Shown: in pieces, positions 19,088-27,196 of the stretch | How positions within the stretch are numbered: the first letter of the stretch is position 1 | How the letters are laid out: each line of letters opens with the position of its first letter | Origin: a virus | Strand: one strand, 5' to 3' | Length of the DNA stretch: 28,197 nt | Virus record (IMG/VR): IMGVR_UViG_3300030333_002654 | Coordinates: 1-28,197 of that record | The notes under the pieces: model-generated | Seen by the model: only the letters and a program-made list of their open reading frames with translations | Told to the model about the DNA's origin: nothing | Databases searched by the model: none | Program-made: the position numbers and the translations under genes

Positions 19088-20448
19088 CTATTCTTAAAGA
19101 ATTAACAACTGGGCACGTTTTACATCCTGAAGGGTTTAAACCTTATGCCATTTCATTTGAAGAAAAAAAAGTAGAAACAAATTCTATTAAAGAGCGTATT
19201 TTCAACGGTTTATTAAATTATCAGCAAAACATCTGTAAGGACTTAGAACATAGAATTGTTGGCTTTTGTGCAGGTTATGGAGCAGGAAAAACAAGAACCT
19301 TATGTGCATGGACTACTTTATGTGCTCTTGATAACCCCGGTACGGTTGGGGCTGTTTTCGCTCCTACTGGCGCTTTGGTTCGTGATGTTGTCCAGCGTTC
19401 CCTTGAGGATTTTTGGGAAACAAATCAAATTAATTATGAATATAGAGCCTCGCCGTTGCCCGAGTACAAATTAAATTTGCCTAATGGTGAGGTAACAGTT
19501 CTTTGTCGGTCAATGGAATCTTGGCAAAGAATTATTGGAGTTAACCTTAGTTTTATTGGATCAGATGAGTTAGACACAACTAAAAGTGATATTGCGCAAA
19601 AAGCAATTGAAAAGTTTCTTGGAAGATTAAGAGCAGGTCAGCGTAGACAATTAGGTCTTTTTTCTACACCTGAAGGCTTTGGAACCTTCTATAATTTGTT
19701 TGTCCGAGAAGGTCACAAGGAAGACCGAGCACTTTATAAAGCTCGCACAAAAGATAATCCTTATCTTCCTGATGATTTTCTTCAAGCATTACTTGACAAT
19801 TATCCAGCTTCTTTAGTTAAAGCCTATACAGAAGGCGAGTTTTGTAATCTTCAAACGGGTGCAGTTTATGACCGTTTTGATCGAACAAAACATGTAACTG
19901 AAGATATGCCTGACCACTCAGAAGAAATTATTAGAGTTGGTTGTGATTTTAACGTTGGAAACTGCAATGCAGCTATTGGAGTAATTAGCAAAGGGCATTT
20001 ATACATTTTTGATGAGATTGGAGGAGCACATGACACAGATTCAATGGCTGACCAATTACGAGAAAAATTTCCGCACAGTACGATTTATGCATATCCAGAC
20101 GCTTCAGGTGGAAACAGAAGTACAAATGCTGCAAAGACCGACATCCAACTTTTGCAGCAAAGACGGATTACAAACTTATCAGGTTCAAGCAATCCTTACG
20201 TCCGAGATAGAGTCGCAGCAGTTCAAGCAATGTTGTGCAATGGAAAAGATGAAGTAAGATTGCATATTCATCCTCGTTGTAAAAAAACAATTGAGTCTTT
20301 AGAGCTTCAAGCTTATGCAGAGGATGGCACTCCAGATAAAACGCAAAATTTAGATCACATGGCTGATTCACTTGGTTATTTAATATGGAAAGAGTTCAAT
20401 CCATTACACATGCACTCTGGTCGTGGTACTGGAATTAGGATTTACTAG
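19084..20448 (+). CDS. terL: Terminase large subunit
   Basis: About 454 residues, starting with TTG at 19084 (overlapping the terS stop as TTGA) or TTG at 19078; no ATG is near. ATPase: Walker A AGYGAGKT (about 63-70), Walker B SFIGSDE (about 156-162), coupling motif GLFSTPEG (192-199). Nuclease: the RNase H-type acidic residues GCDFNVG (Asp288), YPDASGG (Asp339) and LDHMADSL (Asp about 431). All expected landmarks are intact, so the motor is presumably active. It translocates and cuts concatemeric DNA at the portal. Confidence 0.95.
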   Translation: MTILKELTTGHVLHPEGFKPYAISFEEKKVETNSIKERIFNGLLNYQQNICKDLEHRIVGFCAGYGAGKTRTLCAWTTLCALDNPGTVGAVFAPTGALVRDVVQRSLEDFWETNQINYEYRASPLPEYKLNLPNGEVTVLCRSMESWQRIIGVNLSFIGSDELDTTKSDIAQKAIEKFLGRLRAGQRRQLGLFSTPEGFGTFYNLFVREGHKEDRALYKARTKDNPYLPDDFLQALLDNYPASLVKAYTEGEFCNLQTGAVYDRFDRTKHVTEDMPDHSEEIIRVGCDFNVGNCNAAIGVISKGHLYIFDEIGGAHDTDSMADQLREKFPHSTIYAYPDASGGNRSTNAAKTDIQLLQQRRITNLSGSSNPYVRDRVAAVQAMLCNGKDEVRLHIHPRCKKTIESLELQAYAEDGTPDKTQNLDHMADSLGYLIWKEFNPLHMHSGRGTGIRIY

Positions 20449-20489
20449 AACTCTTGTTTAAACTGTTTACATAACCAAAGAGGTTCATT

Positions 20490-21920
20490 GTGTATAGCGG
20501 CTACAACTTCTATAAAAGAGAACAAGCTGGAGCAACAGCAGATATTTCAGATCCAAATGCTGCATGGCAAAACATGGAGCCTCATTGGGCATTAATTGAA
20601 GATTTAATGGGTGGATCTTATGAAATGAGAAGAAAGCACAGAAGATATTTGCCTCAAGAACCGCGTGAATTAGATGAAGCTTATGACAACAGACTTGCTC
20701 GTTCAGTTTGTCAACCTTATTACCAACGACTTGAAAGAATGTTGGCTGGAATGTTAACAAGAAAACCAGTCAGATTAAATGATGTTCCTGATGTTATTCG
20801 TGAGCAATTATTTGATGTAGATCTTCAAGGAAACGACTTAAATATTTGGACATACGAGACTGCAAGAAAGATGATTCGTTATGGGCATTGTGGTGTTTTA
20901 GTTGATGCTCCTGCTGATGCAAATGGAAGACCTTATTGGGTGACTTATAGCCCAAGAGAAATTTTAGGTTGGAGAACAGAATTAAAAGATGGACAACAAA
21001 AATTTATTCAACTTAGGTTATTAGAAAAAGTCGTTGAACCTGAAGGGAAATATGGTGAAGAAATTATTGAACAAATACGTTTGTTAACACCAGGAGCTTT
21101 TGAAATTCATCGCCGAAATAGTGATGGTGATTTTCAATTATTTGAAGAAGGAACTACAACTTTATCTGAAATTCCTTTTTCTGTTGCTTATTCCAACAGG
21201 ATTAATATTTTAGAATCACGTCCTCCTATGGAAGATATTGCCGAACTTAATTTAAAGGCATATCAATGTGGTTCTGATCTTAGTAACCAATTACATATAA
21301 GCAGCGTTCCAATGCTGGCTTTTTATGGCTATCCACAAACTTCTGAAGAGGTTAGTGCAGGTCCAGGTGAAGCAATAGCTTTTCCTGCTGATGGTAAAGC
21401 TGAATACATAGAACCAAGTGGAAAAAGTTTTGATGCTCAATATAAACAACTAGATCGGATAGCAGATCAAATTAATGAGCTTGGCCTTGCATCAATATTG
21501 GGGCAAAAATTATCGGCAGAAACAGCAGAAGCAAAGCGAATAGATAGATCGCAAGGCGATAGCACGATGCAGGTGGTCGCACAACAGATGCAAGACATGA
21601 TAGATAACTCTTTAGTATTCCATGCACAGTATTTAGGCAATAATGCAGCAGGTAGTAGTTTTGTTAATCGTGACTTCTTAGCAGCTCGTTTAGAACCTCA
21701 AGAAATCGGTAGCTTGTTGCAACTTTATACGGCTGGAACAATTACACAAGAAACGTTGTTGAAGCAATTACACGAAGGAGAAGTGCTTGGCGATGAGTTT
21801 GACGTTGAGGAAGAGTTGGAGGCAACGCAACAGGCATCATTAATTGAAATGGAACAACCTCAAATTGAAGAAGAGGAAATAGAAGAAGAACCAGAAGACG
21901 AAAATGACGAGGCTGAATAA
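20490..21920 (+). CDS. Portal protein (DUF4055 type)
   Basis: A 476-residue portal protein. It begins with GTG at 20490, well placed 5 bases after AAAGAGG. Features of DUF4055-type portals: WALIEDLMGGSYEMRRKHRR, YLPQEPRELDEAYDNRLARS, ERMLAGMLTRKPVRLNDVPD and YGHCGVLVDAPADANGR. A conserved-looking stem region (PGEAIAFPADGKAEYIEPSG, then TAEAKRIDRSQGDSTM) and a very acidic C-terminus (EEEEIEEEPEDENDE) follow. The dodecameric portal docks TerL and the neck. It is directly followed by the MuF gene. Confidence 0.9.
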   Translation: MYSGYNFYKREQAGATADISDPNAAWQNMEPHWALIEDLMGGSYEMRRKHRRYLPQEPRELDEAYDNRLARSVCQPYYQRLERMLAGMLTRKPVRLNDVPDVIREQLFDVDLQGNDLNIWTYETARKMIRYGHCGVLVDAPADANGRPYWVTYSPREILGWRTELKDGQQKFIQLRLLEKVVEPEGKYGEEIIEQIRLLTPGAFEIHRRNSDGDFQLFEEGTTTLSEIPFSVAYSNRINILESRPPMEDIAELNLKAYQCGSDLSNQLHISSVPMLAFYGYPQTSEEVSAGPGEAIAFPADGKAEYIEPSGKSFDAQYKQLDRIADQINELGLASILGQKLSAETAEAKRIDRSQGDSTMQVVAQQMQDMIDNSLVFHAQYLGNNAAGSSFVNRDFLAARLEPQEIGSLLQLYTAGTITQETLLKQLHEGEVLGDEFDVEEELEATQQASLIEMEQPQIEEEEIEEEPEDENDEAE

Positions 21921-24605
21921 ATGTCAACTACTGTTCCTGTTGGGGATGGAATACCTGCTGCGTTCTACCGCAATGCAATAGATCTAAATCGTTTTAGTAA
22001 TAGCATTTCTAAAAAGCTTGTTACTTCATATAACAATGTAATTCTTAAGGCTGTTGAACAATTAGAAAAAATAGAAAAGCAACCATTAAATAAACGCCCT
22101 GCTTATAAAACAGCAAGACTAAGAGCATTAATTAAACAAACAAAAGAGAGCTTAAACATATGGGCTGATGGGAGTGTTCAAGAATTAATTAGTGAGTTAG
22201 AAGGTGTTGCTAAGGTTCAAGCAGGTTTTATTGAAAAACAAATAAAAAATTCAATCCCTAAAGGGATGACAGAAAAAATTGTAGATGAAATTGGATATTC
22301 TGTTAGGTCTGTTGCTGTTAGTCCGTCATTTGCTAAGTCTGTTGTTAATACAGATCCAACAGCTTTAAACCTTTCTGTTTTAAGAAGTGATTTGGCAGGA
22401 GCCAAAGCATCAAAAGGGACTTTTAAATTAACAGCAAAAGAAGGACAAACAATAACGTTACCTAATGGAAATACTGTTAAAAAGTCATTTCGTGAGTTAG
22501 CAGTAGCAGAAGCAAAACGATTAAATCAAGTTGTTAGAACTGGTCTTTTATCTGGAAATACAACGCCTGAAATTGTTAAAGAGTTAGTAGGGAATTTACA
22601 AAAAGATCAAAAAGGAAGCTTAAGTCAGCTTCTTGCTAAAGGAGGAGTTGCAACAAAAAGAGCAAATAGTCAAGTAACAACAATCGTTAGAACAACTGTT
22701 AATCAAGTTACAAATACAGCAAGCCAAGCTGTTTATAAAGCTAATCCTGATGTGACTGAAGAATATCGTTATGTAGCCACTTTAGATTCAAGAACTTCTC
22801 CTGTTTGCAGAGATTTAGATGGTCAAGTTTTTAAATACAATGAAGGTCCAGTGCCTCCTCAGCATTTTGGTTGTCGGTCTACAACTGTTGCTGTTATTAA
22901 TTACAAAAAATATGGTTTTACCCCACCGCCTATAGGAAAGAGAGCAAGTGCAGATGGTCCTGTTCCTGCTAATACAACTTATGGAAAATGGTTATATGGG
23001 GAGCGTGTAAAAGGATCAAAATTCAAACCTGGCAAAGAACAGATTGCAGCATTAGGAGAACAGAAAGCAAAATATTTTAATCGCTTAGCTAATAAATATG
23101 GTCCTGATCAAGCATTAAAGAAATTAATTAGAGAAGACAATACAGAAGTTTCTTTGGCTCAATTACAGAAGAAATATGGAAAGCCTGAAGACATAAAATC
23201 AAAAGCTAAAAAGACAAAACTGCTTTCAGATAAAGAAAAACAATCACTTACTGCATTTGAAAAAATTAAACCACCTTCAAAAGCTTTAATAGCTAAAGAA
23301 GGAAAATATATGACTGCAGCAGAGAAAGCGGGGCTTGTTCCATATAAGCCTTTAACAGCAGCACAAAAGAAAATGGTTGATAAGTCTATTGCAGCACAGA
23401 AGAAAATAATTGATGAAGAAATGGCAGTAATAGACAAACAAATAAAAGAATCCAAAGCAAAATTGAAAGCATTAGAGGCTTCTGAACAATTAAAACCAAA
23501 AGTTGCAACCTTCAAAGACTTATCTCAAGACACTAAAAACAATCTGCAGAACTTTAAGGATGCTGATTTATCAAAACCAAATCATCAAAAATGGTTTAAA
23601 AACAAAAAGGCAATATATTCAGACATTATCCCTAAGGGTAAATATGACAAAATCACTCCAAAGCAATTAGGAAAGTTAGTAGAAAAGAAACAGATAGGTC
23701 ATCTTCAACAGAAATTTAATAAAGATTTTGAGAAGTCATTGCTTCCTCCTAAACCTGTTGTTCCTCGTGCTCCATTAAAGAAATGGGATGACAAGTCGTT
23801 TATCCAAAAGAATATTGGAAGCACTGACACAAAGACACCACCACCACCTCGGATAGCTGTTAAAAATGGAAAGACAAAAACTGATGATCTTTATTGGAAA
23901 CCTAATCCTAAAAATGCTGCTAAAGACTATGACATGACATTGGCACAGCTAAAAGATGCAGAAGAGCAAATAAGCAATTGGACAGGAAGTTACTTTAAAA
24001 ATATTCGATCTATTCAAATAAAACAGGCAAGATCAGTAGGAAAGCAATTAAATCCAAATGAAATTAGCCTTTTAAATAGTTTGGAATACAGGAGAGGAAT
24101 GACTTCCTCCCAACTTGATTTGCTAGCTAGAAATGCTGACAAAATGGAAAGATATATTGCAAGATCACCTAAATGGAATGGAACACCACGCTTTATAAAT
24201 GAGATTGACGAATTATCTAAAAATCCTTTTTATACAAAACAACCTAATGGAACAATTTTTAGAGGAATGACTGTTCACAAAAAAAATATTGTTGATCAAG
24301 TTCTTCAAAATATGGAGAGAGGCGAAGCTGTTTCTACAATGGAAAGTTGGTCAACAAGTGGAAGAACTGCTTTAAAATTTGCAAAAGGAGAAATAGGAGA
24401 TGGTAATCATGGAATTGTATTTAGACATGTCAACAAACATGGAGTACCAATTGAACACTTAAACGGAATGAATGAAAGTGAGATATTGCAGCCAAGTGGA
24501 GTCAGATATAAAGTTCTTAGCAAAAATACAAAAAACTGGACAGAAAAAATTGATGGACAGATAGAAGAGTACTCTATGACTGAAGTTGTTTTAGAAGCTA
24601 TTTAA
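21921..24605 (+). CDS. MuF-type head protein with C-terminal ADP-ribosyltransferase
   Basis: An 894-residue protein, two to three times the usual MuF length. N-terminus: helical head-morphogenesis part. Residues about 200-325 contain the MuF/minor head domain, ending with TLDSRTSPVCRDLDGQVF and PPQHFGCRST, a Cys/His pattern typical of the family. A long Lys-rich linker follows (about 400-690, coiled coil). Residues about 695-894 fit an R-S-E class ADP-ribosyltransferase: IFRGM with Arg781, the STS motif SWSTSGRTALKFA (Ser811-813), and the ESE motif MNESEILQPSG (Glu852, Glu854). All three catalytic signatures are present, so the enzyme is probably active, with NAD as substrate and an unknown host target. 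MuF-linked toxins are known from other phages; delivery with the virion is inferred. The stop overlaps the antisense gene 24598-24783. Confidence 0.88.
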   Translation: MSTTVPVGDGIPAAFYRNAIDLNRFSNSISKKLVTSYNNVILKAVEQLEKIEKQPLNKRPAYKTARLRALIKQTKESLNIWADGSVQELISELEGVAKVQAGFIEKQIKNSIPKGMTEKIVDEIGYSVRSVAVSPSFAKSVVNTDPTALNLSVLRSDLAGAKASKGTFKLTAKEGQTITLPNGNTVKKSFRELAVAEAKRLNQVVRTGLLSGNTTPEIVKELVGNLQKDQKGSLSQLLAKGGVATKRANSQVTTIVRTTVNQVTNTASQAVYKANPDVTEEYRYVATLDSRTSPVCRDLDGQVFKYNEGPVPPQHFGCRSTTVAVINYKKYGFTPPPIGKRASADGPVPANTTYGKWLYGERVKGSKFKPGKEQIAALGEQKAKYFNRLANKYGPDQALKKLIREDNTEVSLAQLQKKYGKPEDIKSKAKKTKLLSDKEKQSLTAFEKIKPPSKALIAKEGKYMTAAEKAGLVPYKPLTAAQKKMVDKSIAAQKKIIDEEMAVIDKQIKESKAKLKALEASEQLKPKVATFKDLSQDTKNNLQNFKDADLSKPNHQKWFKNKKAIYSDIIPKGKYDKITPKQLGKLVEKKQIGHLQQKFNKDFEKSLLPPKPVVPRAPLKKWDDKSFIQKNIGSTDTKTPPPPRIAVKNGKTKTDDLYWKPNPKNAAKDYDMTLAQLKDAEEQISNWTGSYFKNIRSIQIKQARSVGKQLNPNEISLLNSLEYRRGMTSSQLDLLARNADKMERYIARSPKWNGTPRFINEIDELSKNPFYTKQPNGTIFRGMTVHKKNIVDQVLQNMERGEAVSTMESWSTSGRTALKFAKGEIGDGNHGIVFRHVNKHGVPIEHLNGMNESEILQPSGVRYKVLSKNTKNWTEKIDGQIEEYSMTEVVLEAI

Positions 24606-24783
24606 GATAGGAAGGTCTTTCAGAAAGGTTAATTGTTTCTGTTTTAACTCCTTGCTCTTTTAAATAACTGTCTAGGTCTTTGTCAATTTCTTTATTTGTT
24701 CTGTCGTCGTCAGGGTCAATATTGTAGCTAATCCCAATAGCTGTAAAGGGACTTTTATTAAGGTAAGGTTCTTTTTTTGCCAT
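24598..24783 (-). CDS. Small antisense gene beside ART (unknown)
   Basis: A 61-residue protein (AKKEPYLNKSPFTAIGIS, NIDPDDDRTNKEIDKDLD, then YLKEQGVKTETINLSERPS). It carries an acidic DPDDD patch and a basic lead; no recognised family. It is the only minus-strand gene in the head operon and overlaps the last 8 bases of the MuF-ART gene. It has its own operator-type promoter, 24808-24836. It could be an immunity or antitoxin protein against the ART, or an unrelated early cassette that landed here. Its codon style does not differ visibly from its neighbours. Confidence 0.6.
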   Translation of the reverse strand: MAKKEPYLNKSPFTAIGISYNIDPDDDRTNKEIDKDLDSYLKEQGVKTETINLSERPSYLK

Positions 24784-24807
24784 AAGCTTGGCTGCATTTT
24801 GACTCTT

Positions 24808-24836
24808 ATCTTAATAAGATTAGTGACTTTTGTAAA
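24808..24836 (-). promoter_or_regulatory. Operator-type promoter for antisense gene 24598-24783
   Basis: Minus strand: -35 TTTACA (24831-24836), 17-base spacer, -10 TAAGAT (24808-24813). Perfect palindrome ATCTTA-A-TAAGAT at 24808-24820. It is the only copy of this promoter family inside the head gene region, over 7 kb from the others. Confidence 0.85.
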
Positions 24837-24874
24837 TGCAGTTGCTACGCTAGCTCACAAAACTTGTGGTTTTT

Positions 24875-25555
24875 ATGCCTGACGAAACAACTGCTCCTGT
24901 GGAGCAAGCTGTTGATTCTGAAAAAGAGAATCTTAAAGCCGAACTAGAAGCAATGCGTAAAAAGAATGCTGAGCTTTTAGATGATTACAAAAAAGCAAGA
25001 GAAAAAGCAAAAGCTATTCCTGCTGATGTTGATGTTCAAGCCTTAATTGATTTTAAAAACAATGCTGAACAACTTGAACTTGAAAAACAAGGAAAATACA
25101 CAGAAGCTAGATCAAAACTTGAGGAACAGTACAGAGAAAGATCAGCCGAAAAAGATAAAAAAATTACAGAACTTGAAACAAAAGTTCGAGAGCTGGAACT
25201 TATTTCCCCCGCCGTACAAGCCTTGGCGGAAATAGTACATGATCCAACTTTAGTCTTAAATAATTTCTTACCTAAAGACAAAATTGAAGTTGATAATGGT
25301 GTTCCTGTTGTTGTTGATGGATACGAAAGAACACCTGTTAATGAGTGGGCGAAAGGAAAGTTGCCTGATTACATTTTAAAACAACCAAAGCCTCAAGGTA
25401 GTGGTGCCCCTGCTGGTCGATCTAGTGGAGGTGAAATTCCTGCTGGAACAAAAAACCCATTTGCACAAGAAAGTTTTAATATTACAGAGCAAATGAGGCT
25501 ATATAGAACAGATAAAGATCTATATGATCGCTTGAAAAACTCAGTTAAACGCTAA
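24875..25555 (+). CDS. Scaffolding protein
   Basis: A 226-residue protein from the ATG at 24875; a GTG at 24866 lies in the shared GTGGTTTTT motif and would add three residues. Residues 15-115 are a long coiled coil (EKENLKAELEAMRKKNAELL, then ELEKQGKYTEARSKLEEQYR, and KITELETKVRELE). A Gly/Pro-rich region (QGSGAPAGRSSGGEIP) and a basic C-terminal helix follow (MRLYRTDKDLYDRLKNSVKR). Order, composition and place between the MuF and capsid genes are typical of phage scaffolds, whose C-terminal helix binds the capsid protein during procapsid assembly. Confidence 0.85.
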   Translation: MPDETTAPVEQAVDSEKENLKAELEAMRKKNAELLDDYKKAREKAKAIPADVDVQALIDFKNNAEQLELEKQGKYTEARSKLEEQYRERSAEKDKKITELETKVRELELISPAVQALAEIVHDPTLVLNNFLPKDKIEVDNGVPVVVDGYERTPVNEWAKGKLPDYILKQPKPQGSGAPAGRSSGGEIPAGTKNPFAQESFNITEQMRLYRTDKDLYDRLKNSVKR

Positions 25556-25634
25556 TATATTTGCATAAGGCAAAGTTGTGCTGAGCCGTAAGGGTTTGTG
25601 ACCCACACCGTAAAACTAATTTCTTGTAATTTTT
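25556..25634 (+). other. Leader before the capsid gene with CCGTAA repeats
   Basis: Contains CCGTAAGG (25586-25593), CCGTAA (25608-25613), and a third CCGTAAGG inside the capsid gene (25642-25649). A small GGGT/ACCC hairpin lies at 25592-25604. It may be a capsid leader element or promoter region; no clear -10/-35 pair was found. Confidence 0.35.
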
Positions 25635-26660
25635 ATGGCCACCGTAAGGTCGGACGTAATCATTCCTGAGGTCTTTACGCCGTATTTGATTGAGCAAACA
25701 ACTCAGCGTGATGCCTTTTTGGCTAGCGGTGTGGTTCAACCAATGGCCGAGCTTAATGCGACCGAGGGGGGGGATTTCGTTCAAGTTCCATTCTGGAAAG
25801 CAAACCTTTCTGGAGATTTTGAAGTTCTAAGTGATAGCACTTCTTTAACACCTGGAAAAATTCAAGCTGATAAGCAGATTTCTGTGATTCTTCATAGAGG
25901 TCGTGCATGGGAAGCAAGAGACTTAGCTGCTTTAGCTGCTGGCTCTGATCCTATGGCTGCTATTGGTGCAAAAGTTGGTGCTTATATTGCCCACCAAAGA
26001 CAGAAAGATTTACTTTCAACATTGTCTGGTGTATTCGGTTCAATTAATGCAAATGACAGTAATTCTGCTTTATTTGCTAATTGCATTGATTCGGAAAGTG
26101 GTGACAGTCCAACAGCTTTAAGTCCAAAGCATGTTGCAAAAGCAAAATCAATTCTTGGTGATGCTGGTGACCAACTTTCAGCTGTTTGTATGCACTCAAA
26201 AGTGTATTACGACTTAGTAGAACGTAAGTTAGTTGACTATGTTCTTGCTACTGACACCAATGCAACTGCGACTGCTTCTGGCGGTACTATTGCTCCTGCT
26301 TATGGCAGCAATGGCGCGGTTCCTACATATTGCGGGCTTCGAGTTATCGTTTCTGATGATGTCGCAAAAACTGGTTCTGGTGCTAGCACTGAGTATTCAA
26401 CCTACTTCTTTACACCCGGAGCTATTGCTTCTGGCGAACAGGCAGGTCTAACAACTGAAACAGATAGAGACATCCTTGCAAAATCAGATGCAATGGCTGT
26501 TGATCTTCATTACACATATCATCCTGTTGGCACTAAGTGGGCTGTTACAACAACAAACCCAACTCGTGCTCAACTTGAAACTGTAGCCAACTGGTCGAAG
26601 GTCTACGAACAGAAAAATATCGGAATTGTTAGAGCAACTAACGTTTCTAATCAGGACTAG
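25635..26660 (+). CDS. Major capsid protein (SPP1 gp13-like)
   Basis: A 341-residue protein. The N-terminus ATVRSDVIIPEVFTPYLIEQ, followed by FVQVPFWKANLSGDFEVLSD, matches the SPP1 gp13-like capsid group (HK97 fold). Further features: HRGRAWEARDLAALAAGSDP, AKVGAYIAHQRQKDLLSTL, and a C-terminal VDLHYTYHPVGTKWAVTTT. The length is normal for the family. No protease-type pro-domain is visible, and the separate scaffold gene lies upstream. The decoration-like gene follows 12 bases later with AGAGGT upstream. Confidence 0.92.
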   Translation: MATVRSDVIIPEVFTPYLIEQTTQRDAFLASGVVQPMAELNATEGGDFVQVPFWKANLSGDFEVLSDSTSLTPGKIQADKQISVILHRGRAWEARDLAALAAGSDPMAAIGAKVGAYIAHQRQKDLLSTLSGVFGSINANDSNSALFANCIDSESGDSPTALSPKHVAKAKSILGDAGDQLSAVCMHSKVYYDLVERKLVDYVLATDTNATATASGGTIAPAYGSNGAVPTYCGLRVIVSDDVAKTGSGASTEYSTYFFTPGAIASGEQAGLTTETDRDILAKSDAMAVDLHYTYHPVGTKWAVTTTNPTRAQLETVANWSKVYEQKNIGIVRATNVSNQD

Positions 26661-26672
26661 AGGTAACTAATT

Positions 26673-27038
26673 ATGGCATCACAATTTGAAGCCGTTGCTG
26701 GTAAAGCTATTGGTTACACAACTGGTGGAACTGTTACTCAAGCAACTAACAAATCAACGGCTGTAACTCTAAATACAGAGTCAGGCCAGATAACAATGAA
26801 CGCTGCTGCTTTGGCTGACGGAGCAGAAGTTACATTTCAGGTCAACAATGATCGTGTAGCTGCAACTGACGTTGTAGTTGTCAACCACGGATCAGGTGGA
26901 ACTGCAGGGGCTTATTGGCTCGTTGTTTCCACTGTTGCTGCTGGTTCTTTTAAAGTTACTGTTGGAAATCTTTCTGGTGGTTCTTTAAGCCAAGCAATTG
27001 TCATTAACTATGCTCTTATAAAAGGTGCATCTAGCTAA
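26673..27038 (+). CDS. Head decoration-type protein
   Basis: A 121-residue beta-rich protein: GYTTGGTVTQATNKSTAVTL, NTESGQITMNAAALADGAEV, TDVVVVNHGSGGTAGAYWLV, then GNLSGGSLSQAIVINYALIK. This sequence pattern is frequent in phages directly downstream of gp13-like capsid genes, where it is annotated as a structural or decoration protein. Good Shine-Dalgarno sequence (AGAGGT). Its stop overlaps the start of the next small gene (TAATG). Confidence 0.75.
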   Translation: MASQFEAVAGKAIGYTTGGTVTQATNKSTAVTLNTESGQITMNAAALADGAEVTFQVNNDRVAATDVVVVNHGSGGTAGAYWLVVSTVAAGSFKVTVGNLSGGSLSQAIVINYALIKGASS

Positions 27039-27196
27039 TGGGAATGTTCGCATTTAGGCGGATGAAAGAAAGAGAGGCTGCCGAAAAAGCGGCCTCTATT
27101 TCTGTTGAAACTCCTAAACCAAAGCCCAAAAAAAAGCGTAAAACTAAAGTTTCTTCTAATGGCAATAACGATAGTAGCGACAGCAGGAGCAGCTAA
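27038..27196 (+). CDS. Small basic protein (52 aa) between head genes
   Basis: A 52-residue protein: GMFAFRRMKEREAAEKAASI, then PKPKPKKKRKTKVSSNGNND and a serine-rich end. Short, basic and disordered, with a helical N-terminus. Its ATG overlaps the preceding stop (TAATG), and its 3' end overlaps the connector gene by 38 bases in another frame. Small proteins with a (KP)n/KKKRK tail are common between capsid and connector genes of siphoviruses; function unknown. Confidence 0.6.
   Translation: MGMFAFRRMKEREAAEKAASISVETPKPKPKKKRKTKVSSNGNNDSSDSRSS

Noticed and set aside
20485-20760. Minus-strand open frame opposite the start of the portal gene
   Set aside because: Fully covered by the strongly supported portal gene, with no start signal or homology.
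26233-26451. Alternative-frame open frame within the capsid gene, rich in Leu (LLLLLLMAAM)
   Set aside because: An out-of-frame reading of alanine and threonine codons in the well-supported capsid gene.
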